Positions 10,076 through 19,214 of a DNA stretch of 64,000 bases are shown here, piece by piece. The DNA is from Sphingopyxis sp. (GTDB lineage Bacteria > Pseudomonadota > Alphaproteobacteria > Sphingomonadales > Sphingomonadaceae), in the NCBI RefSeq assembly GCF_025869345.1, contig NZ_JAOZVW010000004.1:26128-90127 (forward strand), given 5' to 3'. A program made the position numbers and the translations under genes. The notes under the pieces were generated by a model. It was not told the DNA's origin, made no database searches, and worked only from the letters and a program-made list of their open reading frames with translations. Every line of letters begins with the position of its first letter. Position 1 is the stretch's first letter.

Positions 10076-10509
10076 AGCTGGCGCTTGAACGGCACGATCA
10101 GCTTTTCGAGATCGTCGAGTTCGACCCAGCGCCACGAACGGAATTCGGGGTGCGGGGTCGCGATATCGACGTCGCCATCGTTGCCCATGAAGCGCATCAG
10201 GAACCAGTGCTGGCGCTGGCCGCGATATCGGCCGCCCCACATCTTGCCCATCAGATGATCGGGCAGGTCATAGAAATGCTCGGTCCGGCTGCGCGCGATA
10301 ATCTCGACAAGGCCGCCGTGGATGCCGGTTTCCTCGCCGAGTTCGCGGATCGCGGCGTCCTCGGCTTCCTCGCCCGGATCGATCCCGCCCTGCGGCATCT
10401 GCCATGCGTCGGCGGACGAATCGAGTCGCTGGCCGACGAAGACGCGGCCGTCGCGGTTCGCCAGCATCACGCCGGCGCAGGGGCGATAGGGGAGAGAGTC
10501 GTCGCTCAT
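10036..10509 (-). CDS. rppH: RNA pyrophosphohydrolase (Nudix)
   Basis: Nudix box GGIDPGEEAEDAAIRELGEETGI; internal start MSDDSLPYRPCAGVML at 10509; overlaps the UDG gene end by 40 bp (convergent). Confidence 0.9.
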   Translation of the reverse strand: MSDDSLPYRPCAGVMLANRDGRVFVGQRLDSSADAWQMPQGGIDPGEEAEDAAIRELGEETGIHGGLVEIIARSRTEHFYDLPDHLMGKMWGGRYRGQRQHWFLMRFMGNDGDVDIATPHPEFRSWRWVELDDLEKLIVPFKRQLYRAVVEEFRSLV

Positions 10510-11447
10510 GCGGTCGCTTCGGTGACGATCGCCTTCAGCACCGTCAAGGCGCTGCGGATATCGTCCTTTGCGCTCGGGATGCCCTGCGCGAGGCAGATAT
10601 AGCCGTGGATATTGCCTTTCGCCTCGCGATAGGTCGTCGGTACGCCGGCTTCGATCAGCTTCGCGGCATAGGCACGGCCCTGGTCGCGGAGCGGGTCGAG
10701 CCCCGCGGTGATCAGCAGCGTCGGCGGCAGGCCCTCGGCGGGAAAATCGATCGGTGAGGCACGGCGGTCGACGGGGTCGGCGGCATATTGGTCGCCGAAC
10801 CAGATCATGCCGGCTTCGGTCAGCAGATGGCCCTCGCTGAAATCGCGGTAGCTCTGCCAGTCGTTGTGCGTCGTCACGGCGGGATAGATCGGGTGGATCG
10901 CCACCACCGGCTTCGACGCGGGCGCGTCGCGCAGCGCGAGCGCGGTGACGATGGTCAGGTTGCCGCCCGCGCTGTCCCCCGACAGAACAAGGCCGGTGCA
11001 GGGGATGTTGTCCGCGACCCAGCGCGTCGCCGCCTCGCAGTCGATCGGCGCGGCGGGGAAGGGATGCTCGGGCGCGAGCCGGTAATCGACCGCGACCACC
11101 GGCATGTCGAGGATGCGCGCGGCTTCGGCGCAATAGGGGTCGTGGGTTTCGAGGTCGCCGATCACCCAGCCGCCGCCGTGATAGAAGACCATCACCGGCC
11201 CCGCCGCGCGGTCGGGGCGGTTGTCGTAGATGCGGATCGGGATGTCGCCCGCGGGGCCGGGAATCGCCTTGTCCTCGACCTTCGCGATCTCGCCGCGCGG
11301 CACGTCGGCCATCTGCCCCATCACGCGCATCATCTGGCGGCCCGCCTCGGGCGGCATCTCCTCCATCTTCGGACCTTCCTGCGCGTTCAGGAAAGCGAGA
11401 AAGGCGGCCACGTCGGGCCGGGTGTAATGGGTCGTGCCGTCGGTCAT
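10506..11447 (-). CDS. Alpha/beta hydrolase (HSL/acetyl-esterase type)
   Basis: FYHGGGWVIGD oxyanion motif and GDSAGGNL nucleophile elbow; likely start MTDGTTHYTRP at 11447. Confidence 0.88.
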   Translation of the reverse strand: MTDGTTHYTRPDVAAFLAFLNAQEGPKMEEMPPEAGRQMMRVMGQMADVPRGEIAKVEDKAIPGPAGDIPIRIYDNRPDRAAGPVMVFYHGGGWVIGDLETHDPYCAEAARILDMPVVAVDYRLAPEHPFPAAPIDCEAATRWVADNIPCTGLVLSGDSAGGNLTIVTALALRDAPASKPVVAIHPIYPAVTTHNDWQSYRDFSEGHLLTEAGMIWFGDQYAADPVDRRASPIDFPAEGLPPTLLITAGLDPLRDQGRAYAAKLIEAGVPTTYREAKGNIHGYICLAQGIPSAKDDIRSALTVLKAIVTEATA

Positions 11448-11593
11448 CCTGTCATCCCTCGATTGTTTTTCGGCCCCAGCTATTCGGCATCGCCCGCCGA
11501 TATTCAATCGCAAAATGAAACCCGTCGCGGCCTTCGCCTTTGCGGCGCACAATTTTTTCTGAATTGCGGCTTGCGGCTCGCGGGCCTAGGCCC

Positions 11594-13495
11594 ATGTCAG
11601 AGGTTCGCAAGATTCAAAGGCAGACACAGAAAATGGCGACAGCGGTAGCGGACGAAGCCGGCAAGCGGCAGTCCCCTCTTTCCGACGCAGTGGTGGTTCG
11701 ATTTGCAGGCGATAGCGGCGACGGGATGCAGCTGACCGGCGGTCAGTTCACGCTATCGTCGGCCCTGGCGGGCAATGATTTCGCGACCTTCCCCGATTTT
11801 CCCGCGGAAATCCGGGCGCCGCAGGGGACGCTGTTCGGCGTTTCGGCCTTTCAGATCAACTTCGGATCCTCGTCGATCGACACCGCGGGCGACGCGCCCG
11901 ACGTGCTCGTCGCGATGAACCCGGCGGCGCTCAAGACCAATGTCGGCAATCTCAAGATCGGCGGCCTGATCATCGCCGATGAGGGCGAGTTCAACGACCG
12001 CAACCTCGCCAAGGCCAAATATGAGTCGAATCCGCTGGACGACGGCAGCCTCGCGAAATGGCAGCTTCTCAAGCTCAACATCAGCCAGCTCACGATGGAC
12101 GCGGTGAAACCGTTCGGGCTCGGTAACAAGGAAGCGCTGCGCTGCAAGAATATGTGGACGCTGGGGCTGGCGCTCTGGATGTTCGACCGCGACCGCCAGC
12201 CGCTGATCGACTGGCTGAATGCCAAATTCGCCAAGGCGCCCGAACTGGCCGCGGCCAACGTCGCGGCGCTCAACGCGGGCCACGCCTATGGCGAGACCGC
12301 CGAGCTCGCGGGCCCGCTCAAACAGCATCATGTCGATCCCGCGCCGGTCGCGCCGGGCCTCTATCGCACGCTGACCGGGGCCGAGGGCATCGCGCTCGGC
12401 CTCGTCGCGGGGGCGCAGCTTGCCGAGCTGCCGATGTTCTTCGGCGGCTATCCGATCACGCCGGCGTCGGCGATCCTGCATCACCTGTCGCGGCTCAAGG
12501 AATATGACGTCACGACCTTTCAGGCCGAGGACGAAATCGCCGCCATCTGCTCGGCGATCGGCGCGAGCTATGGCGGCTCGCTCGGCGTGACCTCCTCGTC
12601 CGGGCCCGGCATCGCCCTCAAAGGCGAGGCGATGGGGCTCGCGATCATGACCGAGCTGCCGCTCGTCATCGTCAATTCGCAGCGCGGCGGACCGTCGACG
12701 GGCCTTCCCACCAAGACCGAGCAGTCGGACCTCTATCAGGCGGTCTATGGCCGCAACGGCGACGCGCCGATGCCGGTGATCGCGGCGCGCTCGCCCGGCG
12801 ACGCCTTCGAATGCGCGATCGAGGCGTGCCGGATCGCGGTGCAATATATGACCCCGGTGATGCTGTTGACCGACGGCTATATCGCCAATGCGGCCGAGCC
12901 TTGGGCGGTTCCTGATCTGACGGCCTACGAAGCCTTTCCGGTCGAATTTCTGACCGAAGTGCCCGAAGGCGGCTTCAAACCCTATAGCCGCGACGAAAAG
13001 CTCGCGCGGCCGTGGGTCAAGCCGGGCACGCCGAACCTGCTGCACCGTATCGGCGGGATCGAGAAGGAGGTCGATACCGGCCACCTCAATTACGCCCCCG
13101 CCAACCATCAGGCGATGACCGACCTGCGCAAGGCGAAGATCGACGGGATCAAGGTCGCCGACCAGATCGTCGAACTCGGCGCCGAGGGCGGCAAGCTGGC
13201 GGTCGTCGGCTGGGGCTCGACCTTCGGCCCGATCCACCAGGCGGTGCGCCGCAAGCGTGCCGAGGGCGTGGACGTCAGCCATATCCACATCCGCCACATC
13301 TGGCCGCTGCCCGCGAACCTGAGCGCGCTGCTCAAAAGCTATGACAAGGTGATCGTGCCCGAAATGAACACGGGGCAGCTCAAGACCGTGTTGCGCGACC
13401 AGTATCTGGTCGATGCGAAGCCGGTGAACAAAGTGTCGGGCCAGCCCTTCACCATCGCCGAAATAGAGAGCGCGATCGAGGAGGCGCTGGGGTGA
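11594..13495 (+). CDS. korA: 2-oxoacid (2-oxoglutarate):ferredoxin oxidoreductase subunit alpha
   Basis: Fused gamma-alpha architecture, VVVRFAGDSGDGMQLTGGQF and GGYPITPASAILHHL...FQAEDEIAAI motifs; exact start uncertain (11594 or 11633). Confidence 0.9.
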   Translation: MSEVRKIQRQTQKMATAVADEAGKRQSPLSDAVVVRFAGDSGDGMQLTGGQFTLSSALAGNDFATFPDFPAEIRAPQGTLFGVSAFQINFGSSSIDTAGDAPDVLVAMNPAALKTNVGNLKIGGLIIADEGEFNDRNLAKAKYESNPLDDGSLAKWQLLKLNISQLTMDAVKPFGLGNKEALRCKNMWTLGLALWMFDRDRQPLIDWLNAKFAKAPELAAANVAALNAGHAYGETAELAGPLKQHHVDPAPVAPGLYRTLTGAEGIALGLVAGAQLAELPMFFGGYPITPASAILHHLSRLKEYDVTTFQAEDEIAAICSAIGASYGGSLGVTSSSGPGIALKGEAMGLAIMTELPLVIVNSQRGGPSTGLPTKTEQSDLYQAVYGRNGDAPMPVIAARSPGDAFECAIEACRIAVQYMTPVMLLTDGYIANAAEPWAVPDLTAYEAFPVEFLTEVPEGGFKPYSRDEKLARPWVKPGTPNLLHRIGGIEKEVDTGHLNYAPANHQAMTDLRKAKIDGIKVADQIVELGAEGGKLAVVGWGSTFGPIHQAVRRKRAEGVDVSHIHIRHIWPLPANLSALLKSYDKVIVPEMNTGQLKTVLRDQYLVDAKPVNKVSGQPFTIAEIESAIEEALG

Positions 13496-14040
13496 GCAAG
13501 GCCGCCCTGATAGTGATCGACGTTCAGCGGGGCATGTTCGCCGTTCCGGACCAGCCGCCGCATGACGGAGAGGTGGTACTGTCGCGGATTGCCGATCTCG
13601 TGGCGCGCGCGCGCGAAACATCGACGCCTTTGATCTTCGTCCAGCATGACGGCGGGGCGGGCCACCCGCTCGAAAAGCCGACCGAAGGTTGGGGCGTGCA
13701 TCCGGATACGGGCTATCGCGCGGGCGATGCGGTGGTCGAAAAGCGCTATCCTGACGCCTTTCAGGATACCAATCTGCAAGAACGCCTCGCGGATCTGGAT
13801 GTCTCCACGCTCGTTCTCACCGGGATGATGACCGAATATTGCGTGGACACGACCTGCCGCCGCGCTTTTTCGCTGGGATATGATGTCGTTTTGGCAAGCG
13901 ATGCGCATACGACATTCTCGAAGCCCGGCATCAACGCCGACATGATCGTGCGGCATCATAATGAAGTTCTCGGCAACGGTTTCGCGAAGGTCGAGGCCGC
14001 GGCGGATATTGAATTCAAGCAGTACGAGGCGCTCCAATGA
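13492..14040 (+). CDS. Isochorismatase-family cysteine hydrolase encoded between korA and korB
   Basis: ALIVIDVQRGMF (Asp), VEKRYPDAF (Lys), LTGMMTEYCVDTTCRRAFSLGYDV (Cys); GTGA overlap with korA and ATGA overlap with korB. Confidence 0.9.
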   Translation: MSKAALIVIDVQRGMFAVPDQPPHDGEVVLSRIADLVARARETSTPLIFVQHDGGAGHPLEKPTEGWGVHPDTGYRAGDAVVEKRYPDAFQDTNLQERLADLDVSTLVLTGMMTEYCVDTTCRRAFSLGYDVVLASDAHTTFSKPGINADMIVRHHNEVLGNGFAKVEAAADIEFKQYEALQ

Positions 14041-15074
14041 ACGAAATGACCACCATCGCGCGGACGACGACGCTCAAGGATTGGGAGACCGATCAGGAGG
14101 TCCGCTGGTGCCCCGGCTGCGGCGACTATGCGATATTGAAGGCGGTGCAACGCACCTTGCCCGACATCGGCGCGGTGCCCGAAAATACGGTGTTCGTCAG
14201 CGGCATCGGCTGCTCGTCGCGCTTTCCCTATTATATGGAAAGCTATGGCTTCCACACGATCCACGGCCGCGCGCCGGCGTTCGCGACGGGGCTGAAGCTC
14301 GCCAATCCCGAACTCGACGTGTGGATCGTCACCGGCGACGGCGACGGGCTGTCGATCGGCGGCAACCACACGATGCACCTGATCCGCCGCAATCTCGATT
14401 GCCAGATCATGCTGTTCAACAACGAGATTTATGGCCTGACCAAGGGGCAATATTCGCCGACCAGCCGCGTCGGCACGACCAGCCCCTCGACCCCCTATGG
14501 CTCGGTCGACCGGCCGGCGCAGCCCGCGGCCTTCGCGCTCGGCGCCGGCGCGCGCTTCGTCGCGCGCGGGTTCGACGTCTCGAAGGAACTGCCGAACGTG
14601 CTGAAGGCCGCGCACGCGCACAAGGGCGCGGCCTTTATCGAGATTTTCCAGAACTGTATCGTCTATAATAAAGATGTGTTCGAGGATTTCGCTGCGCCCA
14701 AGGGCGCCGAGGACCGCCAGCTCTGGCTCAAGCAAGGCGAGCCGATGCTGTTTGCCAAGGGCATGAAGGGCATCGCGCTCGACAATCAGGCGCTGACGCT
14801 GAAAGTCGTCGATGTCGTCGACGGCGACTGGCAGGCAGCGGGCGTGATCGTCCACGACGTCACTAACCGTAGCGTTGCCCATATGCTCGTCGAAATGCGT
14901 TTCGGCGAATTCCCGATGGCGCTCGGCGTCCTCTACGACGACCCGCGCCCGACCTTCGAGGCCGACGTCTGGCGCCAGAACAAGGCCGCCAGCGAAGGCA
15001 AGACCGCGGACCTGCAAAGCCTGCTCAAGAAGGGGCAGACCTGGACGGTAGCCGAGGGCGGGCCGGAGCTCTAA
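14037..15074 (+). CDS. korB: 2-oxoacid (2-oxoglutarate):ferredoxin oxidoreductase subunit beta
   Basis: VRWCPGCGDYAIL, GIGCSSRFPYYM, and TPP-binding GDGDGLSIGGNH...LFNNEIYGLTKGQYSPTS. Confidence 0.93.
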   Translation: MNEMTTIARTTTLKDWETDQEVRWCPGCGDYAILKAVQRTLPDIGAVPENTVFVSGIGCSSRFPYYMESYGFHTIHGRAPAFATGLKLANPELDVWIVTGDGDGLSIGGNHTMHLIRRNLDCQIMLFNNEIYGLTKGQYSPTSRVGTTSPSTPYGSVDRPAQPAAFALGAGARFVARGFDVSKELPNVLKAAHAHKGAAFIEIFQNCIVYNKDVFEDFAAPKGAEDRQLWLKQGEPMLFAKGMKGIALDNQALTLKVVDVVDGDWQAAGVIVHDVTNRSVAHMLVEMRFGEFPMALGVLYDDPRPTFEADVWRQNKAASEGKTADLQSLLKKGQTWTVAEGGPEL

Positions 15075-15075
15075 T

Positions 15076-15106
15076 AAATCTCGCACAAAGGCACGAAGGC
15101 ACAAAG
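15076..15106. repeat. Left 31-bp terminal inverted repeat of the GxxExxY element
   Basis: aaatctcgcacaaaggcacgaaggcacaaag; exact reverse complement of 15518-15548; contains GCACAAAG-GCACGAAG-GCACAAAG. Confidence 0.95.
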
Positions 15107-15115
15107 GGGGCGGGC

Positions 15116-15502
15116 GTGCACGATGTCGAGAAAATGGCGGCCGCCGCCGTTGATTGCGGTTACAGACTACATCGGGAAACCGGGCCGGGCCTGCTGGAGT
15201 CGGTATATGAGATTCTGCTTTTTTAAGAACTGAAAGAGGCGGGTTTCTTTGTCGAAAGACAAAAGCCGATTCCCATTAGCTTCCGAGGTCGGGTTCTTGA
15301 TGAAGGGTTTCGAGCGGACATTCTCGTTGAACGGCGCTTGCTGATCGAACTCAAATCCACCGAGCGGAACGCTCCTGTTCATGCAAAGCAAGTCCTCACT
15401 TATTTGCGTCTCATGGATTTGCCACTGGGGCTGCTCATGAATTTCGGAATGGAGACGTTCCGCGACGGCGTCAAACGGCTTGCCAATCATTATTATAGGT
15501 GA
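15116..15502 (+). pseudogene. GxxExxY / PD-(D/E)xK-like protein gene interrupted by an in-frame TAA (15224-15226)
   Basis: Same frame on both sides of the stop: ..GYRLHRETGPGLLESVYEILLF*ELKEAGFFVERQKPIPISFRGRVLDEGFRADILVERRLLIELKSTERNAPVHAKQVLTYLRLMDLPLGLLMNFGMETFRDGVKRLANHYYR; not in the ORF track. Confidence 0.88.
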
Positions 15503-15517
15503 AATTCCGCACTTTAT

Positions 15518-15548
15518 CTTTGTGCCTTCGTGCCTTTGTGCGAGATTT
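15518..15548. repeat. Right 31-bp terminal inverted repeat of the GxxExxY element
   Basis: ctttgtgccttcgtgcctttgtgcgagattt; ends 5 bp before the ATG of the next gene (15554). Confidence 0.95.
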
Positions 15549-15553
15549 TTCTG

Positions 15554-16507
15554 ATGGACAATCTGACCCATAGCCTCGTCGGTGCCGTTCTCGGCCAGAT
15601 GGGGCTCAAGCGGAAGACCGGCCTTGCGATGCCGGCGCTGATTCTGGCCGCGAACCTGCCCGACATCGACGCGGGCTGCACCGTCTATGACATCGAATCG
15701 CTCGCGATGCGGCGGGGGATCACGCATGGGCCGATCGCGTTGTTCGTTCTGCCGCTCTTGCTGTGGGGGCTGCTGATCGCGATCGATCGCTGGCAGACGC
15801 GGCGCGGCACGCGTCCGGTAACGCGTATGCCGGTTCGCAAGGGCTGGCTGCTCGCGCTCTGCTATGTCGGCTGTCTCAGCCATCCGGCGTTCGACTGGTT
15901 CAACAATTACGGTATCCGGTTGCTCGAACCTTTCAGTCATCGCTGGTTCTACGGCGATACGCTGTTCATCATCGACCTGTGGATATGGCTCGCGCTCGGC
16001 CTGTCGGTCTGGCTTTCGCTCCGGGATGAGCGGCGCGGAGAGGCCGGTTGGCGGCGCCCCGCCTGGATCGGCTTCGCGGCGGTTTGCGCCTATATCGCCG
16101 CGAACGGGCTGATCACGAGCGCCGCCGAGCGGACGACGGCCGAAGCGCTGCGCGCAACGGGAAAAACCGGAATAATCGCGGTCGCCAGCCCGCCGCCGCT
16201 GGCTTTCTGGAAGCGCGACATCTTCTGGCGCGCCGGCGATCGCTACGGCAGCGGCACCTTCGTGCCCGGTGTCGGCGGCACGCTCGATATCAGCGGCAAA
16301 CCGACGGGGATGGCGGACCCGCGCCTCGCGACGTGGGCAAAGGCCGATCCCGCGGCGCGCGCCTTTCTGTTCTGGGCGCGGATGCCGGTCGTCGAGCGCG
16401 ACGGCGATGCGATCGTTCTGCGCGACCAACGCTATATGCAGCCCTTCGCGCGCGACCGCTTCATGGTTCGCGTGACCGCGCCCGATACCGCCAGCCATCC
16501 CGAATGA
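15554..16507 (+). CDS. Inner-membrane metal-dependent hydrolase (DUF457/YdjM-like)
   Basis: MDNLTHSLVGAVLGQMGLKRKTGLAMPALILAANLPDID...RGITHGPIALF; multiple TM helices. Confidence 0.85.
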   Translation: MDNLTHSLVGAVLGQMGLKRKTGLAMPALILAANLPDIDAGCTVYDIESLAMRRGITHGPIALFVLPLLLWGLLIAIDRWQTRRGTRPVTRMPVRKGWLLALCYVGCLSHPAFDWFNNYGIRLLEPFSHRWFYGDTLFIIDLWIWLALGLSVWLSLRDERRGEAGWRRPAWIGFAAVCAYIAANGLITSAAERTTAEALRATGKTGIIAVASPPPLAFWKRDIFWRAGDRYGSGTFVPGVGGTLDISGKPTGMADPRLATWAKADPAARAFLFWARMPVVERDGDAIVLRDQRYMQPFARDRFMVRVTAPDTASHPE

Positions 16508-16650
16508 TCGCACGCAACTCCCCAAAGATGCGCGCGTTACTCGTCCGGAAACGCCGATCGCCGCGCGTTTCGCTCCGCTTCGCCGTGTGACGCCATGACG
16601 GCGCGCGCGGCCGATTGTCAGGATGCTGCTTTTGCGGCAGAAAGGCGATA

Positions 16651-17931
16651 ATGAACACGCATGTCAGCCCCCGCCGCGGCAAGGCCCTGCTTCGCGCCGA
16701 CCGGGCGTTCAGCTCGGGGGGCGCGCTGGCGCGGCTGATGGCGCTGGCGCCGGCGCGCTTTTTTCATCGCCAGCTCGACCGGATCGACGCCGGGCTCGCG
16801 CACGGAACGCTCGAGGGGTATCTGCCCGACGGTAGCGTGCGTATCCTCGGCGGGCGCGGCAAGGGGCCGACCGCGGTCGTTCATCTCAAAAGCTGGACCG
16901 CGCTGGTGCGGCTGGCGCTGTCGGGGTCGGTCGGCTGGTATCGCGCCTGGGACATGGGGGAATGGGATTCGCCCGACCCGGTGCCCTTGTTCGACCTGTT
17001 CATGCGCAATGGCGAGGCGCTCGGCAATGCGGGGCGGTCGCGCGGGCCGTGGCGGTGGATGGCGCGCGCCGTCCATTTCCTCAATCGCAACAATCGCGCG
17101 GGCGCTCGCCGCAACATCCACGCCCATTACGACCTCGGCAATGATTTCTACCGGCTGTGGCTCGACAAGGGGATGAGCTATTCCAGCGCGCTTTTCGCCG
17201 ATCCGGGCCAGTCGCTCGAAGACGCGCAGGCGGCGAAGGTCGACGCGATCCTCGACCGGCTCGACCTTCGATCGGGCAGCCGGTTGCTGGAGATCGGCTG
17301 CGGCTGGGGGGCGCTCGCCGAGCGTGCGGTCGAACGTCACGACGTGATCTATACCGGCATCACCCTGTCTCCCGCGCAGGCCGAGGTCGCCGACCGGCGG
17401 CTGAACGCGATCGATCTGTCGGGCCGTTCGGCGATCGAGCTTTGCGATTATCGCGACGCCGTGGGTCCCTATGACGCGATCGCCAGCGTCGAGATGGTCG
17501 AGGCGGTGGGGCAGGCCTATTGGCCCGCCTATCTCGACGCGATTGCAGGGCTGCTGCGCCCCGGCGGGCGCGCTGCGATCCAGTATATCCTGATCAGCGA
17601 CGCGCTGTTCGAGCGTTATGCGGCGAGTACGGACTTCATCCAGGCCTATATCTTTCCGGGCGGCTGCCTGATGTCCGAGAGCCGTTTTCGCGCGCTCGCT
17701 GAGGAGCGGGGGCTTGCGTGGCGCGACGTCCGCCGCTTCGGCGCCGACTATGCCGAGACGCTGCGCCAGTGGCGCGAGCGCTTCGACGCGGCGGTCGCGG
17801 ACGGGCGGCTCCCCGCGGGCTTCGACGAGCGCTTCGTGCGGCTCTGGCGCTATTATCTGCAATATTGCGAAGGGGGCTTTCGCGGCGGCGGCATCGACGT
17901 CGCGCAGGTCACTTTGGAAAAAACAGCCTGA
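16651..17931 (+). CDS. Cyclopropane-fatty-acyl-phospholipid synthase family SAM methyltransferase
   Basis: NIHAHYDLGNDFYRLWLDKGMSYSSALF, LLEIGCGWGALAE, and C-terminal YYLQYCEGGFRGGGIDVAQVTL. Confidence 0.9.
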   Translation: MNTHVSPRRGKALLRADRAFSSGGALARLMALAPARFFHRQLDRIDAGLAHGTLEGYLPDGSVRILGGRGKGPTAVVHLKSWTALVRLALSGSVGWYRAWDMGEWDSPDPVPLFDLFMRNGEALGNAGRSRGPWRWMARAVHFLNRNNRAGARRNIHAHYDLGNDFYRLWLDKGMSYSSALFADPGQSLEDAQAAKVDAILDRLDLRSGSRLLEIGCGWGALAERAVERHDVIYTGITLSPAQAEVADRRLNAIDLSGRSAIELCDYRDAVGPYDAIASVEMVEAVGQAYWPAYLDAIAGLLRPGGRAAIQYILISDALFERYAASTDFIQAYIFPGGCLMSESRFRALAEERGLAWRDVRRFGADYAETLRQWRERFDAAVADGRLPAGFDERFVRLWRYYLQYCEGGFRGGGIDVAQVTLEKTA

Positions 17932-17945
17932 AAACGGGGGAGAGG

Positions 17946-19133
17946 ATGATGCGAAGATTTTGGGCGGCCGTGCTGCTGGGCACGGCGACGGCGGCATTGA
18001 CCGCCCCCGCGACGGCGCAGACCGCCGACACCATTTCCCAGAAACTGCCGGAGGATTTGAACGTGCTGTTTTGGAGCCAGGATCAGCGTGACGCCGCTTT
18101 CCGCACGATGGAGACGGTCCCCAAGGTGGTCGTCCACACGATTAAGGCGGGCGGCCCCGTCTATCCGCTGCCCGAGGGTAAGCCGATCGACCTCGGCCTC
18201 GATGTAGACGCGCATATGGCGCAGCAGCGCAACGCGGGGCTGATCATCGTCCAGGACGGTAAGATCCGGCTGGAGAAATATGCGCTCGGCTATGGCGCCG
18301 CGGGCCGCTGGACGAGCTTTTCGGTCGCCAAGAGCTTCACCTCGACGCTCGTCGGCGCGGCGGTGAAGGACGGTTATATCAAGAGCCTCGACGACAAGGT
18401 GACCGTCTATATCCCCGGCCTGCGCGGTTCGGCCTATGACGATGTCAGCGTGCGGCAGCTGCTGACGATGACCTCGGGCGTCAAATGGAACGAGGATTAT
18501 ACCGACCCCAAGTCCGACGTCGCGCAGTTCAACCTGCAAAAGCCGGTCGCGGGCGAGGACATCACCGTCAGCTATATGAAGACGCTGCCGCGCGAGGCGC
18601 CTGCGGGGTCGAAATGGGTCTACAAGACCGGCGAGACGAATTTGATCGGGGTGCTGGTGTCGAGCGCGACCGGCAAGACGCTGTCCGACTATCTGTCCGA
18701 AAAGGTGTGGAAGCCCTTCGGGATGGAGCAGGACGCGGTGTGGATGCTCGGGCCGACGGGGCATGAGATCAGCGGCTGCTGCATCTCGGCGAGCCTGCGC
18801 GACTATGCGCGTCTCGGCGAATTCATCCTGAACGGCGGCGTCGCGGGCGGGCAGAAGGTGCTGCCCGACGACTGGCTCCCCGCGGCAACCACCAAGCAGG
18901 CCGACATCGACTTGCCGGGGCGCGGCTATGGCTATCAATGGTGGACGAACGACGACGGCAGCTTCGCCGCGCAGGGCATTTTCGGTCAGGGCATCTTCAT
19001 CGACCCGAAGCGGGGGCTGGTGATCGCCTCGAACGGCAACTGGCCGACCGCCACCGATCCCGAAGGCGTCGGCAAGGCGCGCGAGGCCTTTTACAAGGCG
19101 GTGCAGGCCGCGGTGGATCGGGAAGCGAAATAA
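17946..19133 (+). CDS. Serine hydrolase (class C beta-lactamase-like), exported
   Basis: Signal peptide, SFSVAKSFTSTLVGAA (SxxK), YKTGETNLIGVL, GYGYQWWTN. Confidence 0.88.
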   Translation: MMRRFWAAVLLGTATAALTAPATAQTADTISQKLPEDLNVLFWSQDQRDAAFRTMETVPKVVVHTIKAGGPVYPLPEGKPIDLGLDVDAHMAQQRNAGLIIVQDGKIRLEKYALGYGAAGRWTSFSVAKSFTSTLVGAAVKDGYIKSLDDKVTVYIPGLRGSAYDDVSVRQLLTMTSGVKWNEDYTDPKSDVAQFNLQKPVAGEDITVSYMKTLPREAPAGSKWVYKTGETNLIGVLVSSATGKTLSDYLSEKVWKPFGMEQDAVWMLGPTGHEISGCCISASLRDYARLGEFILNGGVAGGQKVLPDDWLPAATTKQADIDLPGRGYGYQWWTNDDGSFAAQGIFGQGIFIDPKRGLVIASNGNWPTATDPEGVGKAREAFYKAVQAAVDREAK

Positions 19134-19138
19134 AACCC

Positions 19139-19212
19139 GTCGCCCCGCGAAGGCGGGGCCGCGGGCCGCTTTGCGCTACGCCGATAGCGGCCCCCGCCTT
19201 CGCGGGGGCGAC
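19139..19212. repeat. REP-doublet-like palindrome A (family 1: CCCCGCGAAGGCGGGG core)
   Basis: Inverted arms gtcgccccgcgaaggcggggccgc / gcggcccccgccttcgcgggggcgac between convergent genes. Confidence 0.85.
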
Positions 19213-19214
19213 GA

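Noticed and set aside
11753-13621. 622-aa minus-strand ORF opposite korA
   Set aside because: Antisense frame of a well-supported gene; translation is Arg/Asp/His-rich with no recognisable fold.
15224-15226. Possible programmed recoding (readthrough) at the GxxExxY stop
   Set aside because: The codon is TAA, not TGA (Sec) or TAG (Pyl), with no visible stimulatory signal; nonsense mutation is simpler.
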